Assembly: GCA_003665825.1 (NCBI GenBank) | Contig: QPFY01000002.1 | Location: 1,488,001 to 1,552,000 of the forward strand | Direction of reading: 5' to 3' | From: Microbotryum silenes-acaulis | Lineage: Eukaryota > Basidiomycota > Microbotryomycetes > Microbotryales > Microbotryaceae | Length of the DNA: 64,000 nt | Shown: positions 43,654 through 56,415 of the stretch, piece after piece | Numbering within the stretch: the first letter of the stretch is position 1 | Layout: every line of letters begins with the position of its first letter | The notes under the pieces: model-generated | Database searches by the model: none | What the model was told of the DNA's origin: nothing | Seen by the model: the letters and a program-made list of their open reading frames with translations, nothing else | Position numbers and translations under genes: made by a program

Positions 43654-45353
43654 TCAAACATGGGCGCATAGTTTTATTCAAATACCTGCCTCCGTATTTG
43701 TTTTTCAGCAACTGCATTCATGCGCCGCGTACTGCTCGTTGGACCGGTATCGTCAAGTTTCGTGGCCACCGCCCCTGCTGTTCGCGCCGTTTCGTTGTGT
43801 TCGTAACCCTCCAGCCTCTGAAGCCCTTTCTCCGCGTTGATCCCTTCTTCTGTCCAACACGAATCAGTCCTGATCGCATCCCAGTACCTCTCGACTTTCG
43901 GTTCCCGCTTCCGCGCATCGTTCTGTCACCCCTCGCGATCGATAACTTCGGCGGGGGCCAATCGCACCCCCAGTCTTGTTTTGTCATTTTTGCATACCAC
44001 CTCTTTGCTTCGCCCTATTTCCTCTTTTTTCGTACATTCTTATGCTGGCTTTACCCTTTGCATGACCGATGAAATTGCCAAGTTTTCTTTGGAGCCCATG
44101 GCACAAGACGACGATACCGGTAACGGACGGACGTTGTCCAAGCGCTGGGAAGTGGTGTTGCGCACCTCGCCCCGAGCTGCACAGCCTCATGCCGGAATCA
44201 GATGCTGTGCTTGCGCTTAGCGTCCCATGACGCGGATTGATATTGCTGCTATACCTACCTATGTAACCCGCCGCGACTCGTTGCATCTTGAAGGAGATGC
44301 AGTGCGGCCAGTGGCCGCGTTGGAAAGTACTAACTCGTTCCCGCGCTCATCGAATGCATCAACCCCGGCCCGAGGTATACAGTGCTGCGCTGTAGATTCT
44401 GGTCCCGAGGCACCCAAATCTCACGACCATGCCGACCATCACAAAATCTGCCAGTTCCCTTTTTAGGTTCTAAAAAGGGAAAAGGGCTAAAAAAATGAAC
44501 CTATCGGGAATCAAAACCGGGTAAAAGGACTAAAATGTTGTACAAATAATCTTCTTTTTAACAACATATCAATAGATGGGAAAAATCCTTACTAAATCAT
44601 GAGATTCAAGTGTAGGTAAGGTTATGCGCGGGTTATCGCATTAAGCGTCAGGCTTCACTACGGGTTTTCGAGACCATCTAATCATTTGGTGTTCTGTCGT
44701 GTGACTGTACTTTCCAGGCCGAGTGTGTATTGCAACTGCCTAGAAAAGACCTTCAACCTGATACCGCAGTGAGTCGCACATGCGTAGTGTCGAAGCTAGC
44801 TCAAAGGTGCAATTCACGCCAAGAAGATTGCAAACGACCGAGAGTCGACGACGTCGCCGACCAGCCGGCTCGAGCTCCGAGCGCCAACTCTTTCCGAGCG
44901 GATCTTGGGGCTGACGTTGTTGCTCCAAAGTGGAACGCAGCCCAAGCGCCCGCGCCGGCCTGCGTCGCCTGAACTTGACGACGCGCGGGGCCTCACCTCG
45001 CAGCACCGGCCGGCCTCACAGAATCCTCACAGCGGCCCGCCCGCGCGTCCCCGACGTGGGCCCGTCCAAGCCCGTCCTTAGACTACAACTAGCACCTCTA
45101 TCACGATCGTCGATATACCCCGTTTCTCACCTCTGGTACGCGACTCCCGGCTGGTCCATTCTGTCATTGTACCCGAGTGGCGAAGCATTCGTGCAATCAT
45201 GTGAGTGCCAATGACTGGTTGTCTCTTACCACGTGCACCATGTCACGTCGTCGGGTGCCCGACTGACGCTGCTGGCTGGCCCTTGTCTCGATTGTCTCAC
45301 CGACTCTCCTGCCTCCCCGTGTGCGCGCGCAGACGGCACGGACGACGGCGACG
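43654..45353. other. 1.7-kb gap RGS gene to disordered coiled-coil gene
   Basis: The first 400 bp is probably RGS 3' UTR (T-rich). A perfect 12-bp inverted repeat lies at 44455-44481, followed by AT-richer DNA to about 44640. The last 250 bp is likely the leader of the next gene, with a possible 5'-UTR intron ending at the CAG before 45333. No gene supported. Confidence 0.5.
44455..44481. repeat. Perfect 12-bp inverted repeat with 3-nt loop
   Basis: TTCCCTTTTTAG, loop GTT, then CTAAAAAGGGAA. It sits between two same-strand genes, with AT-rich DNA to its right. It could act as a bidirectional 3'-end or pausing signal, or be a relic of a small element end. Confidence 0.85.
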
Positions 45354-48300
45354 ATGCCCGACCCGACCTCGGCGGATTCGTACTACCTGACAGGCAAGGA
45401 TGCCGCCGCCAAAGAACGAGAACAACGTCTGCTGGCTGCGAAGCGCAAGGTGCGTACTTGATCTCTCTGTGTGCTCAGCACGACCGTGGGGTCTCCTCTT
45501 GCGCGAGGAAAGGAGATGCCCGTGGCCGCCACGCGCGGCTGTCGTTTGGGAATGCAAGGCTTAGGCGACTGACGCCCGGCGCGATCGTGACGGAATCGGC
45601 CGAAACCCCCGCAAAGATCGTGGTGCATGGGGTGCGCGACGCTGGAGATGTGGGAGCTACTGTGGGATGACGACGCGAGGGATGAATGCTGTGTGTTCTC
45701 GTACTGACGGACAGGCTCGTTGTGACGGCGCTCCTCACAGCTCAAGAGCTATCGCGCGCGACAGGCGAAGGGGAGCTCGATCGCCTCGTCCGACTCGCTC
45801 GCATCACGATCGACTGTCGCAAAGCGAGAATCCGTGCAATCCGTCGCGTCGTTGACGGCATCTCTCGAAGGCCCGGGGACACCGCACAAGCACCGCCGAT
45901 CCATCTCGAAGTCGGCGCTCTTGGGCGAGCGCGTTGCGCCGTCGCCGACGCTGCCGAGCGTGATGGGCCATAGCCGGCGAGCGTCGAAATCGCGGCACTC
46001 GAGAGGGCCTTCCCTGACAGCACAGATCACCCAGATCAAGGGACACAGCCATCAGCGATCCCGGTCTCGCGCCTCCATCTCGATCAACAGCACGCCCCGG
46101 ATTCACGCGCCCCAAGACAGCTTTAGTGGCAGTCTCAACCCTTTCGACCCCTTTGCGTCCGCGTTTCCGCGATCGACATCGCCATTACCTCCCGGTGCCA
46201 AGACTCCAAATACGACAGCGAATTTGAGTGTGGGCTGGATCACGAATCCGTTTGTAGGTGTGGCCCCCGCTCCCGAAGCGTCGACCTCGAAGCTCCCACC
46301 ACCGACCTTGTCTCCGACGCGAGACACCTACACGAAGTCCGCGCCCTCGCAACCCTCGCAGCCATCGCAACCGCCGCACCCGCAGCATTCTACAACTTCT
46401 TCTTCGTCGTCGATAAGTGGCAGGATGGCTCACCACGAGCGACGAGCTTCGAGACACGCACGGCAGAGCTCCGTCTCAAACTTTCGCGAGTCGCTCGAGA
46501 TTGTTTCGGGCCAGGGACAGTATTCAGCCACGGGACCTCTTGGCTACAGCCCTGCGGTGTCGTCATTCGCCGCAGCACCGTCGTCCGTGTCTCTGTCGCC
46601 TTCGAACTCGTTTCAGGGCGTTGCGATTCCAATGATCCCCATCACTCCATCCAGCACATCGCCGCGCCCGAACACCTCGATGCCCTGGGAAGCCGACCCG
46701 GCCAAGGTCCTCGAGGCCTTGAAGGAACGCGGACGTCGTGAATCTGACTTTGGTCTGGATCCAGAAACAGACCGACGGAACGCCCTGGAGGCTCTGGAAG
46801 GACGAGTGGCCGCGCCGTCGGAGATGATCGATCTCGGCAATGAGGAGCAGGGCCAACTGATGAGGGCACCGAGAAGCCCCGGTTTCACGGACACTGGGAA
46901 GCCACTGGCACCTGCCGGACTGCTCGGGGCGCCCTTGATTGGAGCGGGTACATCGTCAAACGCTTCTCCGTCGTCTCTTCCATCCTTTGCGCACTCACCA
47001 ATCATCGGCCTAGGCGTTTCAGGCAAGAGGCGCGACAGCTGGAACCCGCCAGGACCGGTCACCGCAGCTGGCGCAAAAGGCGCAATGGATTTAGGCATGC
47101 TTGTAGAGGAAGAGGAAGAGGAAGAACACAACGACCCGCTCATCTCCCCGCGGCGACGCACGCCCCGAAAGGTGCGAACTGCCTCCACGAAGAGCACGAA
47201 ATCATCTCCCGGAGGCCCCATCTCCCCGACGCCCCGGGCCCGTACGTCCACGATCGACTCGGTCGTGATCCCGATGATGGAAACCGTCGAGATCGATGAC
47301 AGTCGATCACCTCCACCGCCACCGCCACCCCCGGCTTCCTCGGTATTCACCCCCCGTCCCTTGCGCACCCTGTCGCTGACCGGCTCGATCATTTCGTCAG
47401 GGTCTCCCGGTGGGATCCCTTCGTCTGCGGCCCCCTCCCCGCCCGTCACTCGTCAGACGCCTTTGTCGTCCGTTGCGTCGCCTCCGTTGGCACCCGTCGA
47501 AGATGCTCGCACCTCGCCGACTCTCGAGCGCAGAGTGAGCATGTTCCATAGTGCAGCGGTCGCGACGGCGAATGGCCACGACATGACTCCATCGCCGTTG
47601 ACGTCTTCGCCGAACAGCATGCCGCGTTCTACCACGGGTGGTGGCCTCCGTTCGCTGTCGATCGGGTCGAACACGTCGCCCCCGCTTGACCGCATGCCGA
47701 ATCGTAGCCCCTTCGGACAGCGACGTGTTGTCTCGGGACCGAATCAGGCCTCTCCCTCGCCGGTGGGCGCCTCGCCCAGCTGTGGCAGCGACAACACGCA
47801 GAGACGTTCTTCAATCACGTACAAGACGGCCTCACTCTTGTCCTCGTTGGGAGCTCAGGACGCTCCGTCTTCTTATGCACGAACGCAGGGTACGCGCGGG
47901 CATCAGTGGCAAGTGAGCACCGGCGGAGGGGGCGGAGGAGCGGCATTGGCCGGCTACCCCTTCCCGGCCTATGGCGGCTTCGGAGATCTTCATCTTGACA
48001 CCACCGACGATGAGGATAACCATTCGCCCTCGGTCGCTTCGCCGCTAGGCTCGGTCTCGGCCATCTCACCAATCGCCGCCCCTCGCGCCCTGCCCAATGT
48101 CTCAACCGCCAGCTCCATCTCCAGCTCCGCCTTTTCGGCCTCGGCAGCAAGCCAAAAGAACAGCCTCGAAAGGGACCGCGACGAGTCGTCGGGGCTGCGA
48201 CAACAAGTCGCATCGCTGCAATCGCAAGTCGAGCATCTCAAGGCGTCGCAAATGCAACTCACGTCAACACACGCACTTGAGATAGCCGACCTCGAGAAGA

Positions 48301-50031
48301 ACGCGGCTGGCGAGGTCGGAGAGCTTCGGACGCGGATCGAGGAGCTCGAAAAGTCACTCGAGGCCGGCACGACAGCGCGACGCTTCGAACTTGAAGGGCT
48401 GACCCGTGAGATCGAGCAAGCGCGCGAGGCTCTGCGCGATGTGATCGAGGAGCGCGACGAGTTGCGCGAAGACGTCGATGGGTGGCGTAAACGGTGTGCC
48501 TCGCTCGAAGTGGCGCCGAGGAAAGATCGTGAAGACGAAGCGTTGGCCCAGGCGCAGGCCAAACTGATTGGCGAAATGCGTGATCAGATCCTCAATCTCG
48601 CCGGTGCGCTCGAACGCGAACGCAAGCAGCACGATGAGACGCGCCAACTACTCGAGCGTTCGCCTGCAAATCGTGCTCCGACGGCGCAGAGCAATGCAAA
48701 GCCGTCATCCTTTGGTCAGCAGCGCAAGCCAGCCCCCGCTCCTGCGCACTCGGCGCACATGATCATCGAGCCCACCCCGGTGACACTCGAGATTGGCGAA
48801 GCCGATGCCAAGGCGTTCGCGCGCGTCCCCCAACATGGCTTCAAGAACGCCTCCGACGGGTCCGTCCTCTCTGGCTCGTCGTTCGGACGCTCGTACTCGG
48901 GAACGACGACCGAGGGCACGTCGGTCGACGACTCGTACTCGATCAGGATGACCTCCTCGCCTCCTTCACACAGCAACTTCGGCTCCAAAGGTCGAGAGAG
49001 CGATTTCGGCAGCGCGGCTGCGCTCAACCAGTTGCAGACGCTCGCCGAGGAGGAGGAAGAAGAGGACGCCGCCATTGTCGAAGCGAACCGCATGCAGCAC
49101 GACACCGGGTCAACAGGCTCGGTCAGCAGCGTCGCGATGCCCCTGACGCCCAACAAGGAGGACTTGCCGACCTACCATCATCGATCGCACTCGTTTGTTC
49201 GGCACTGGAGTGTGAGCGCTGTTCACTCATTATGCGCGGACTGTGTGAGCAAATACTGATGCTTCTTTGCCTTCTGTCTAGTTCCCCAAGGGCAGTGTCA
49301 GCTCAGTGCGCATGTCGATGGAAGAGGATCATTCCTTCTTCGACTACAACCGTCACACGTCCTTGCCGCCCCTTCCGCTCGATGCGCAGTTCCCGCCCTT
49401 CATCACCGCGGACCTCACCGTCGAAGAAGATGATCTGCACGACACTGGCTCGCCGTCGCTTTCGCAGTCTGCACCCGCGCATGGTCGTCGACCATCTTCG
49501 CCCCGCCCACTCAATCGCATGAACCCCCACACGCGACAGTCCTCGGGCCAGTACACCCGAGGTACACCCCCTGTCGCACCCTCGGCGCTGATCCATGCTC
49601 AGCTTGCATCGCCGACCCCGTCGACCCGCTCCGAACCCAACGGGAACGCCCCTTCGAAGCAAGGGCTCTCTCGTTTCGGTTTCGGCATCATCGGTTCCCT
49701 TAGCGGTTGGTCACCGGCGAGCTCGGCCCCGGCGACCACCCTCCCGAGCTCGCAACCTAAGGCGCCTTTCTCGCAACCACCTCGCGAACAAGACGAGATC
49801 GACGCCCCTCCATCGCGACGACGAGCCTCGTCGTCGGCTTCTCGAGCCCAGATACCCATTCCGCCACCACCCATGTCGTCCAAGTATTCGGCGGCGATGA
49901 AGGGGCTCGCGCCTCAGTCGGCACCGCGCTACATTAAGGCTTCGGAGGTCAAGCGCCCGCGTGCGTCTCGTCTGGCCGTCCTGAACTTTGATCCCATCTG
50001 CTGCGCAGACGAAGATGTGTTCTACGTCTAG
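45354..50031 (+). CDS. Large Ser/Pro-rich protein with central coiled coil, function unknown
   Basis: Three exons: 45354-45449, 45741-49211, 49282-50031; 1438 aa. The N-terminus (MPDPTSADSYYLTGKDAAAK) runs into a charged helix that continues across intron 1. Most of the protein is low-complexity Ser/Pro/Thr/Arg sequence with poly-Pro and acidic runs. A coiled coil of about 180 residues (about 800-980) contains LRQQVASLQSQVEHLKASQ, GEVGELRTRIEELEKSLEAG, LEGLTREIEQAREALRDVIE and ILNLAGALERERKQHDETRQ. The C-terminus is Ser/Pro-rich with a motif LSRFGFGIIGSLSGW. Layout suggests a scaffold, perhaps at cytoskeleton or cortex, but that is a guess. I do not recognise a named family. Exon phases are all zero and codon use is typical. 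Confidence 0.8.
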
Positions 50032-50318
50032 AAGTGCCAACTTTTCGACGCTCGTCGACCACCCGCGCTTGAACCGATCGGAGAGGACTCTTCTTGTATC
50101 TTGTCTGTTCGTTCCATATTATTTTCACGATTTCTAGTGGTTGCTGCACGCAGCAACAACGACACCGCCCTGTATATATGGAACCATTTTATTCGTTATA
50201 ATTGCAACACGCAGGCTTTTCTCTTTATCCAACCTACTGGACCTTTCGCAGGGTGCCTCGAGGCAGCTCGTGAACACGACGAGGGAGCTAGGTCAAAGGA
50301 AAATATACTTAATTGCAA

Positions 50319-52695
50319 TCATGGCGCACTGTGTCTCGCGGGCTCCATGAAAAGGTCCTCGTCGGTCAAGAGTGTAGTCAGTCTGAATATTCGGTCGCTA
50401 TCGGGTGAGGGGTTCTTCGCGCCTTCGAGAGAGCGCGCCGCGGCCGAAGGCCCGAAGGTAGATGAGAGCGAATCGCCGACCGAGTTGACCTGGTGCGTTC
50501 CTCGCGTCTGTTGAAAGGAGGTGGTGACATTTGAAGGTCCCTTAACCTTACGGTAAAGCAAAGCCGATCGATATTCTTTGACATGCGAGATCGTCCCACT
50601 CGACAAGTCGGACGAGTCGGAGAAACTGAACCTCGACACGAGCGGGGCCGTATCGCACGTGAAGCTGGAGAGATCATCAGGGATCCGATCCCAGCTCGTC
50701 GTTCCTGTTGAAAGCGTGGCTTGCGATCCGGAGGAGGGGGTAGAACTTTCGGAGGCTTCGGGTACGGAAAGCAGGGTTTGCGTGAACTCAGGGAACTCGA
50801 TCTGCGCAGTCGTTTGTTCGCAGGTTGCGCCATCTTCGACTGGACCGTCGCATGCTGTCTGGAGTGATGAGGCTCCACTATGCCGCTTAGTCGCGAGGAA
50901 CTGATCACCGAATACGGTCGTGGTCGTCGAATCGAAGCTGAAAAGATCCCCTTCGGCCGGTCGAGGGGGTCGCCTCGGGGTTTTTAAACTCGAATCGAAG
51001 GAGGGACGTAGCCGGATCACCGGCCGGGAAGGAGGCGGAGACCGCGGCGGGACTCTGTAGCGAAGATGGCAGATCTGATCTTTCAGGGGATTCGGATGCG
51101 ACTCGTTGGCTTGAATGAGCTTCCGTTTTACGACGCTACCTACAGAGCCTCGGCCGCCGGGCATCAGAGTCGGTCAAGCGGGGTCACGAGAGAATTATCT
51201 GGTCGGCTTACGGATGACTTGGGGAAATGATAGTTGTGAAGGGGAGGATAGTGTGGGTTGTTTGCCTGGACTAGGCAAAGACGACTCGAGTTCAGTGGCT
51301 ACCGCTGCGAGGATGTGGTGATCGTGCTCTGGGGTCGAGCGAGCTGATGGCGTCACGATTCGATGGTTCCTTTTGCCCGGTGTCGACTAGATGGGGGTGA
51401 ACTCTTTGATGCATCAGGTAGTGCCCGCCAGTACACTGGGCAATACATTTTTGACGTACCCTCAGTGAGGCTCGAGCCTGTCGCAATGTAGTCAGCGCGG
51501 CCGAGCTCATCGACCTGATTTCCGGCGATTTCGGCACCGTGGCGACCCCTGGCCGGTCGACTCTGGGAGCGGCAAGCGGGCAGAAAATAGCTGCATTTCC
51601 CCCCGCCTCTCTGCTCATGCAGCATCTCTTCGGTGTTCTCGAAGTACTGCTCTCTGATCTGGTGCGCATTTCTACAGCCTGTGCAGGTAGAATGACCAAC
51701 TACGATGCATCAGCTCGTAGTTTCATCGAAAAGCCGGCACTCTACCTCCACCCACTGACCTGATCCGCAAGACATTTCGACAACTCCCTACTCTTCCTCA
51801 GCTGCTCATTTTCCTTCTCTAACGCTTTGAGTCTCGCCTCGAGGACCTTGATGCGTTCGCGTTCGGTCATCCTACGCTCGTGTACCTTGGCTTCGTGACC
51901 TTTGCGAGTCAGTTCGGAAGCGATGGGGCCGAGGAGGATCGCTTCGACTCGAGAATGGGGGCGATTTTTCCATGGGGAATTTGAAGCTCTCGGAGATGGT
52001 GAATGTGATGTCCGAGTTTCGAGACCTGGTTGGCTGGGTTTGGTTGAGCTGGGAGGCAATGCCGCGAATCGGACGGTGGTCCGTCGGGAAGGGGTTCCAG
52101 CTTGGCGCTCGTGCACACACCCTTGACTTTTAGCCGTCCTTCGTGGAGACCTCGAGTCGTCTTTGGTAAATACACCTCCCCGTGGTCGTGGACGATTCCG
52201 ATGTCGATGAAGCTGATCCTCGATCTCGGCGTATTCCTCTTCCACTCTCCGAGTTGGGCTCATTCTCGGTCGTTTCGAGCGTAGACTCGCCTCATCTAAC
52301 ACCTCTTCCTGATTCTCGTACTCCACGCTTCCCAGGTCTGTGGGAACTCTCGATGGTGTGTTTCTACCACTAGCGGCGCTCATGAACGCCGATGCCTCGT
52401 CTCTGAGACTTCTCCACATGTGGGAGAAGAACGACAATGACGGTTCGTCATCAACCGCCCTGTGCTTCATCGGGTTTGACTCGTATTCGATCCAATCATT
52501 CTGCCGCCTTGAGGGGGAAGTAGAAGCTTGCCGCAGAGGGGAGTTTGTCGTCGTCGCCTTGGTCGTGGATGTTGATCGACCGAGGTCTCGATCGCTAGCT
52601 CGCTGGTGCGCGTCAGGGGTCGTCAACGCCAGACCGATCAAGTTGTTCGTAGCGCCTTGGAGTACCTCGTTCCGCGGTGGGGGGAGTGGGAACAT
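50319..52695 (-). CDS. Basic/Ser-rich protein with C-terminal-half coiled coil, not recognised
   Basis: Proposed as three exons, complement of 51760-52695, 51460-51658 and 50319-51139; 651 aa. Exon 1 (ATG at 52695) encodes a Ser/Arg/Pro-rich protein with FSHMWRSLRDEASAFMSA, SKRPRMSPTRRVEEEYAEIE, and a helix KVLEARLKALEKENEQLRKS that continues across intron 1 into IREQYFENTEEMLHEQ. Exon 2 then reads through less convincing sequence after a run of six G. Exon 3 is Ser/Thr/Pro-rich (LKTPRRPPRPAEGDLFSFDS). Intron 2 is about 320 nt, long for this genome, so the second part could be a separate gene starting at the ATG at 51164. The coiled coil and basic SPR patches recall spindle or chromatin scaffolds, but I cannot name it. 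Confidence 0.5.
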
Positions 52696-53146
52696 CGTTT
52701 TTGAGTTTGGTGGCTGGTCGGAGGGCCGAAGGAAGGAATTGATGATGGGAAGGGGAGGTGGGTAGGGTCAGAACGGGCTCAGGGGTATCGTGGCTTCAGC
52801 TGCGGCGCGCTGAGACAGGGGATACGAGACCCCTCCTATTTTGGGCATATTTCGAAAACGTGGAGGCACTCTGAGAACTAAATGCTATTGTGTCTGCTAC
52901 TCCCGAGTGTGGCCTACGATACGTGACCTCAAATCCGAGTCTGCGAGTCAGTTATTCCGACTCGATCGATCGCTGTCGAGCGAAACGGTTTGAGCTTGAG
53001 CCCCAACTTGGAAGTCGCGAGCGAGCGAGCTCTCCCTCAAGCTCTCACCACGTCTCGACACTTTGAGCGTCGCGTGTCTCGCACGACCTCTGACTAATTT
53101 GAACCGGGCGGAAGAGGTTATTCGGAGAGGCGACGAAGACGTCAAC
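52696..53146. promoter_or_regulatory. Shared divergent promoter region coiled-coil gene / TRM10
   Basis: A 451-bp gap between head-to-head starts. No TATA box seen. A non-ATG open frame enters TRM10 from 53063, but I take the first ATG at 53147. Confidence 0.5.
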
Positions 53147-54584
53147 ATGTCGAGCGAAGACTCTCTCGCTCCGACGACGGCTGCTACCGACTCGACTTCG
53201 CAACCGACATCGTCGGAGGTCGCTATCGCCGGTCCCTCCGTGCCTAGCAACGAGCACAACCCAACACATCCACTTCAACCCTCGACATCAGCCTCTTCAG
53301 TACCCATAGATGAAAACGGTCAAACTCTCTCCAAGAACGCGTTGAAGAAGCTCAAGAAAGCCGCGGCGCGGGAAGCGACGAAAGCGTTCCGACGCCAACA
53401 AGAACGAGCCTCGCGTAAAGCCAAACAAGCTCGCAAACGACAACTCGTCGCCGAGGGGGTCTTGGACAAGGAAGAATTGGAGAGCGTGGCGAGTCGCAAA
53501 AGGAGGAGGCTGAGGGAGGCGGGGGGGAGGGTCGTGCCGCATGGGGCCAAGGTGATTATTGATTTGGGGTTCGATGAGCTCATGACGGAAAACGTAAGTC
53601 ACGTGCAAAGTGGGTGGCAGGCACCGAATGGGACAGAGAGTTTACGTCATCGATTCTCGTTCGCAGGAGGTCAAATCCATGTCATCGCAACTCGGGTTCT
53701 GCTACTCGGCGAACCGCAACGCTCTGAAACCGTTCGACCTCATCATGACCTCGCTCAGTGGGCGACTCAAGCAACGCCTCGATTCGACCAAGGGGAGACC
53801 GCATGAGCATTGGAAGGGCGTGAGGTGGATGACGGATCCCTATACCGCACTATACGATCCTTCGACTGCGACCGCACCGGCCACTACGAGCTCGACGACG
53901 GCCTCAACCGAAGCCTCGACTTCGATTTTGAGCCTCACTGCGACCACGACGGCTACCCCCACCGAGTCCGAAGCAGCTGCCCATGGACCCACTCCCATCC
54001 AGGCAGACGCACTCCCTGCTCTCGACAAGTCCTCCTTCATCTACCTCACCGGCGACTCAACCAACGTCCTCACCACCATAGACCCAACCAAGACCTACAT
54101 CCTCGGCGGCATCGTCGATCGCAACCGCTACAAATCCCTCTGCCTCGACAAAGCGCTCCAACACGGCATCGGCCATGCCCAACTCCCCATCGGGGAATAC
54201 CTCGCCGAAATGCCGACGAGGAAGGTCCTGACTGTGAATCAGGTGTATGATATCATGGTCCAGTTTGTCGAGTGCGGCGATTGGGAGAAGGCGTTGAGGG
54301 AGGTGATGCCGTTGAGAAAGATGACGCATGGGACGCCGGGGCATAAGAAGACGGGCGAGAGGAAAGTCAAGATTAAAGAGGCTGAGGCAAGAGCCGAGGG
54401 GGTCTACGTCGCAAAGGATGAGATGGCGGACGAGGATGATGGGGTCGACGGTGCACAGGACGATGAAGATGACGACGACGACGACGCGAGTGACGCAGTG
54501 CCGAGTGATGAGGAGGGAGGAGAGGGAATGTCGGGCGTATCAGAAGCAGGCAACGACGACGTAGAACCATCAGTAGCAACATGA
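53147..54584 (+). CDS. TRM10: tRNA (guanine-9-N1)-methyltransferase TRM10
   Basis: Two exons, 53147-53593 and 53667-54584; 454 aa. After a Ser/Thr-rich leader comes the basic helical region SKNALKKLKKAAAREATKAF to KRRRLREAGGRVVP. The SPOUT methyltransferase domain has VIIDLGFDELMTENEVKSMS, QLGFCYSANRNALKPFDLIM, SSFIYLTGDSTNVLTTID, TYILGGIVDRNRYKSLCLDK, ARAQ-like QHGIGHAQLPIGEYL, RKVLTVNQVYDIMVQF and WEKALREVMPLRK. It uses SAM to methylate G9 of tRNAs, in the nucleus or cytosol. An Ala/Thr/Ser insert of about 50 residues sits inside the catalytic domain, between TDPYTALYDP and DKSSFIYL. The acidic tail (poly-Asp) is dispensable-looking. The intron is in phase. Confidence 0.95.
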
Positions 54585-54617
54585 CATAGTTTGTATTGCC
54601 ACATCTAAGGGCTATTG

Positions 54618-56415
54618 CTAGTCTAGAGGTGTGAGCTTGGGACCCGATCCGAGAGCATCGGCCAAAGAGACTTGTCCCGAGCCTCGTTTCGCCGGTTTGG
54701 GCTGCGAAGGGTCCGGTTTCCATCCGATCTACGTGTGTCGAGTTCTCATCAGTCAACGACGCCACGATCGAGGAGGAGCTGCAAATCGCTGCTCACCATG
54801 TGCATGATCTGGAACGTCGCCGGGATTGTCCCGTCCTCATGCCCGTGCAATTCTGTCATAGTAAGGGGACGTTTCCCGCTCAATTTCGGCCGCAAGAGAG
54901 TTTAGGGGAGAACGGCGACTGACCTCGGTAAATCGAAGCAGCGGCCAGCAAGGTGTCTGGATTCAACTTCGGCCGTCTGTGGGCGAAAAACATTGAAGAG
55001 TTAACTCTCTGGCTTGACATCACCTTTCACTCCCGAAAGCACCTGTTGATGACGGCATTCGATTCACCCATCCACTTGAGGTCCTCGACGAGCTCGAACA
55101 TGCTAGGATAGCTGATGTCGATCTCGTCGACGTCGACAGTGGCCAAATTGAATCCAGCTCGGTTCAGGAGTGAAGTGATGGATTGTGAATCTAGAAATGA
55201 CAGGGTGGGTTAGGTGGTCCCCGTCAAGTGGGATCAAAAGGAGGACTGACTTGTCATGGGAGAGATACGGGGCGAGATGCCGCCTTCTCGTTCGATCTCG
55301 GCTAATTGCAGTGCAGTTCTGGTGCAAAGACCTTCGTATTAGCCTTCTAACTTGCAAAGTAAAACGAGCGTCAAGTGGCGCACCTGAGTTCAAACAGCGT
55401 GTCGCCACCGAGCATACTCCCGATGAAGACTCCATCGGGCCTCAGCGCTCTCCGAATCTGAATCAAGGTTCCTGCGTCGCCGATGAGGACCCCGCGAGTC
55501 AGTTCAGCAGGGTTCGAATGTCTCTGGGCAAATCTCCGACCGACCTGGGAGGTCGTTGACCCAGTGCAGCGCAAGGCAGGACATGATGGCGTCGTGCGAA
55601 TTTTCCTCGAACGGCAGCGCTTCTTCGTCGCATACGATCCTCTCGATCGGCACTGGAATGATGAGCAGTAGCTTCAATCATGATCAGCGGGGAGTCGTGT
55701 AACTTTTTAATTCGTCACTGACCATCAAATTTGTGATCTTGGTCCCTGTAGAGCATGTCCCCTGTTCACCCATACAATCGCCGATCGCCGAGCGGAGGAC
55801 GTGAGCGAGAGAGCGAGGGGTGAACAAGTCGAATCAACGATGTCGACTGACTCGATGAATCGGTCATGACGACCTTTTGCGTGATTTCTGGGTCGAGATG
55901 CTTGGCGATGTAGCCAGGCCCGGAGCCGATGTCGAGCACGAGTGGGAAGCGACGCTTGATGTCCTGCGAGCATCGACGTCATCCTCGGAGCCGAATCAGT
56001 GGTCGAGAGCTCCAAGCTGCATTCATCTTGGCTCGAGAGCCGAATGATTCCGAGTTGGTGCGTCTTGATAGTTTCTAGTATAGCCACCTGGCCATGCTTT
56101 ACCACCTCTCCCTCGAACTGGCCGATCAATTTTGAAGCTGAACGAAATCCAGATCGATCGAGACTTAGGAACGCGTGAACTGACCAGCAATCGATCGACC
56201 ATATTCGCGGCGACCTCATCCTTGATATAATCGGTCAATCTGCTCTTCTCGGGCTCCCTAGCGGCCCGATCACGGTGCAGTCGCTTGAGTTGGCGATCAA
56301 AGACAACGAAGGGCGAGGCGGGCGAGGCGGCGCCTTGCGAACCGGGCGCGAAGGACGAGGTTGCGTACGAGCGAAGACTTGGCAAGAGGCGAGAGGTGCT
56401 TGGCTTGGGAGGCAT
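54618..56415 (-). CDS. NDUFAF5: Complex I assembly factor NDUFAF5, SAM-dependent hydroxylase/methyltransferase fold
   Basis: Ten exons, complement of 56185-56415, 55852-55963, 55723-55761, 55545-55652, 55384-55471, 55251-55318, 55043-55190, 54924-54976, 54797-54852 and 54618-54728; 337 aa. The N-terminus ([20 protein letters not shown]) looks like a mitochondrial presequence. Then [35 protein letters not shown] motif [83 protein letters not shown]-like text, [38 protein letters not shown] and [17 protein letters not shown]. Human NDUFAF5 h​ydroxylates an arginine of NDUFS7 during complex I assembly. Splicing is intricate, but every exon keeps phase and every junction falls in conserved text. 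Confidence 0.93.

Noticed and set aside
53063..53146. N-terminal extension of TRM10
   Set aside because: The extended frame has no ATG; translation should start at 53147.
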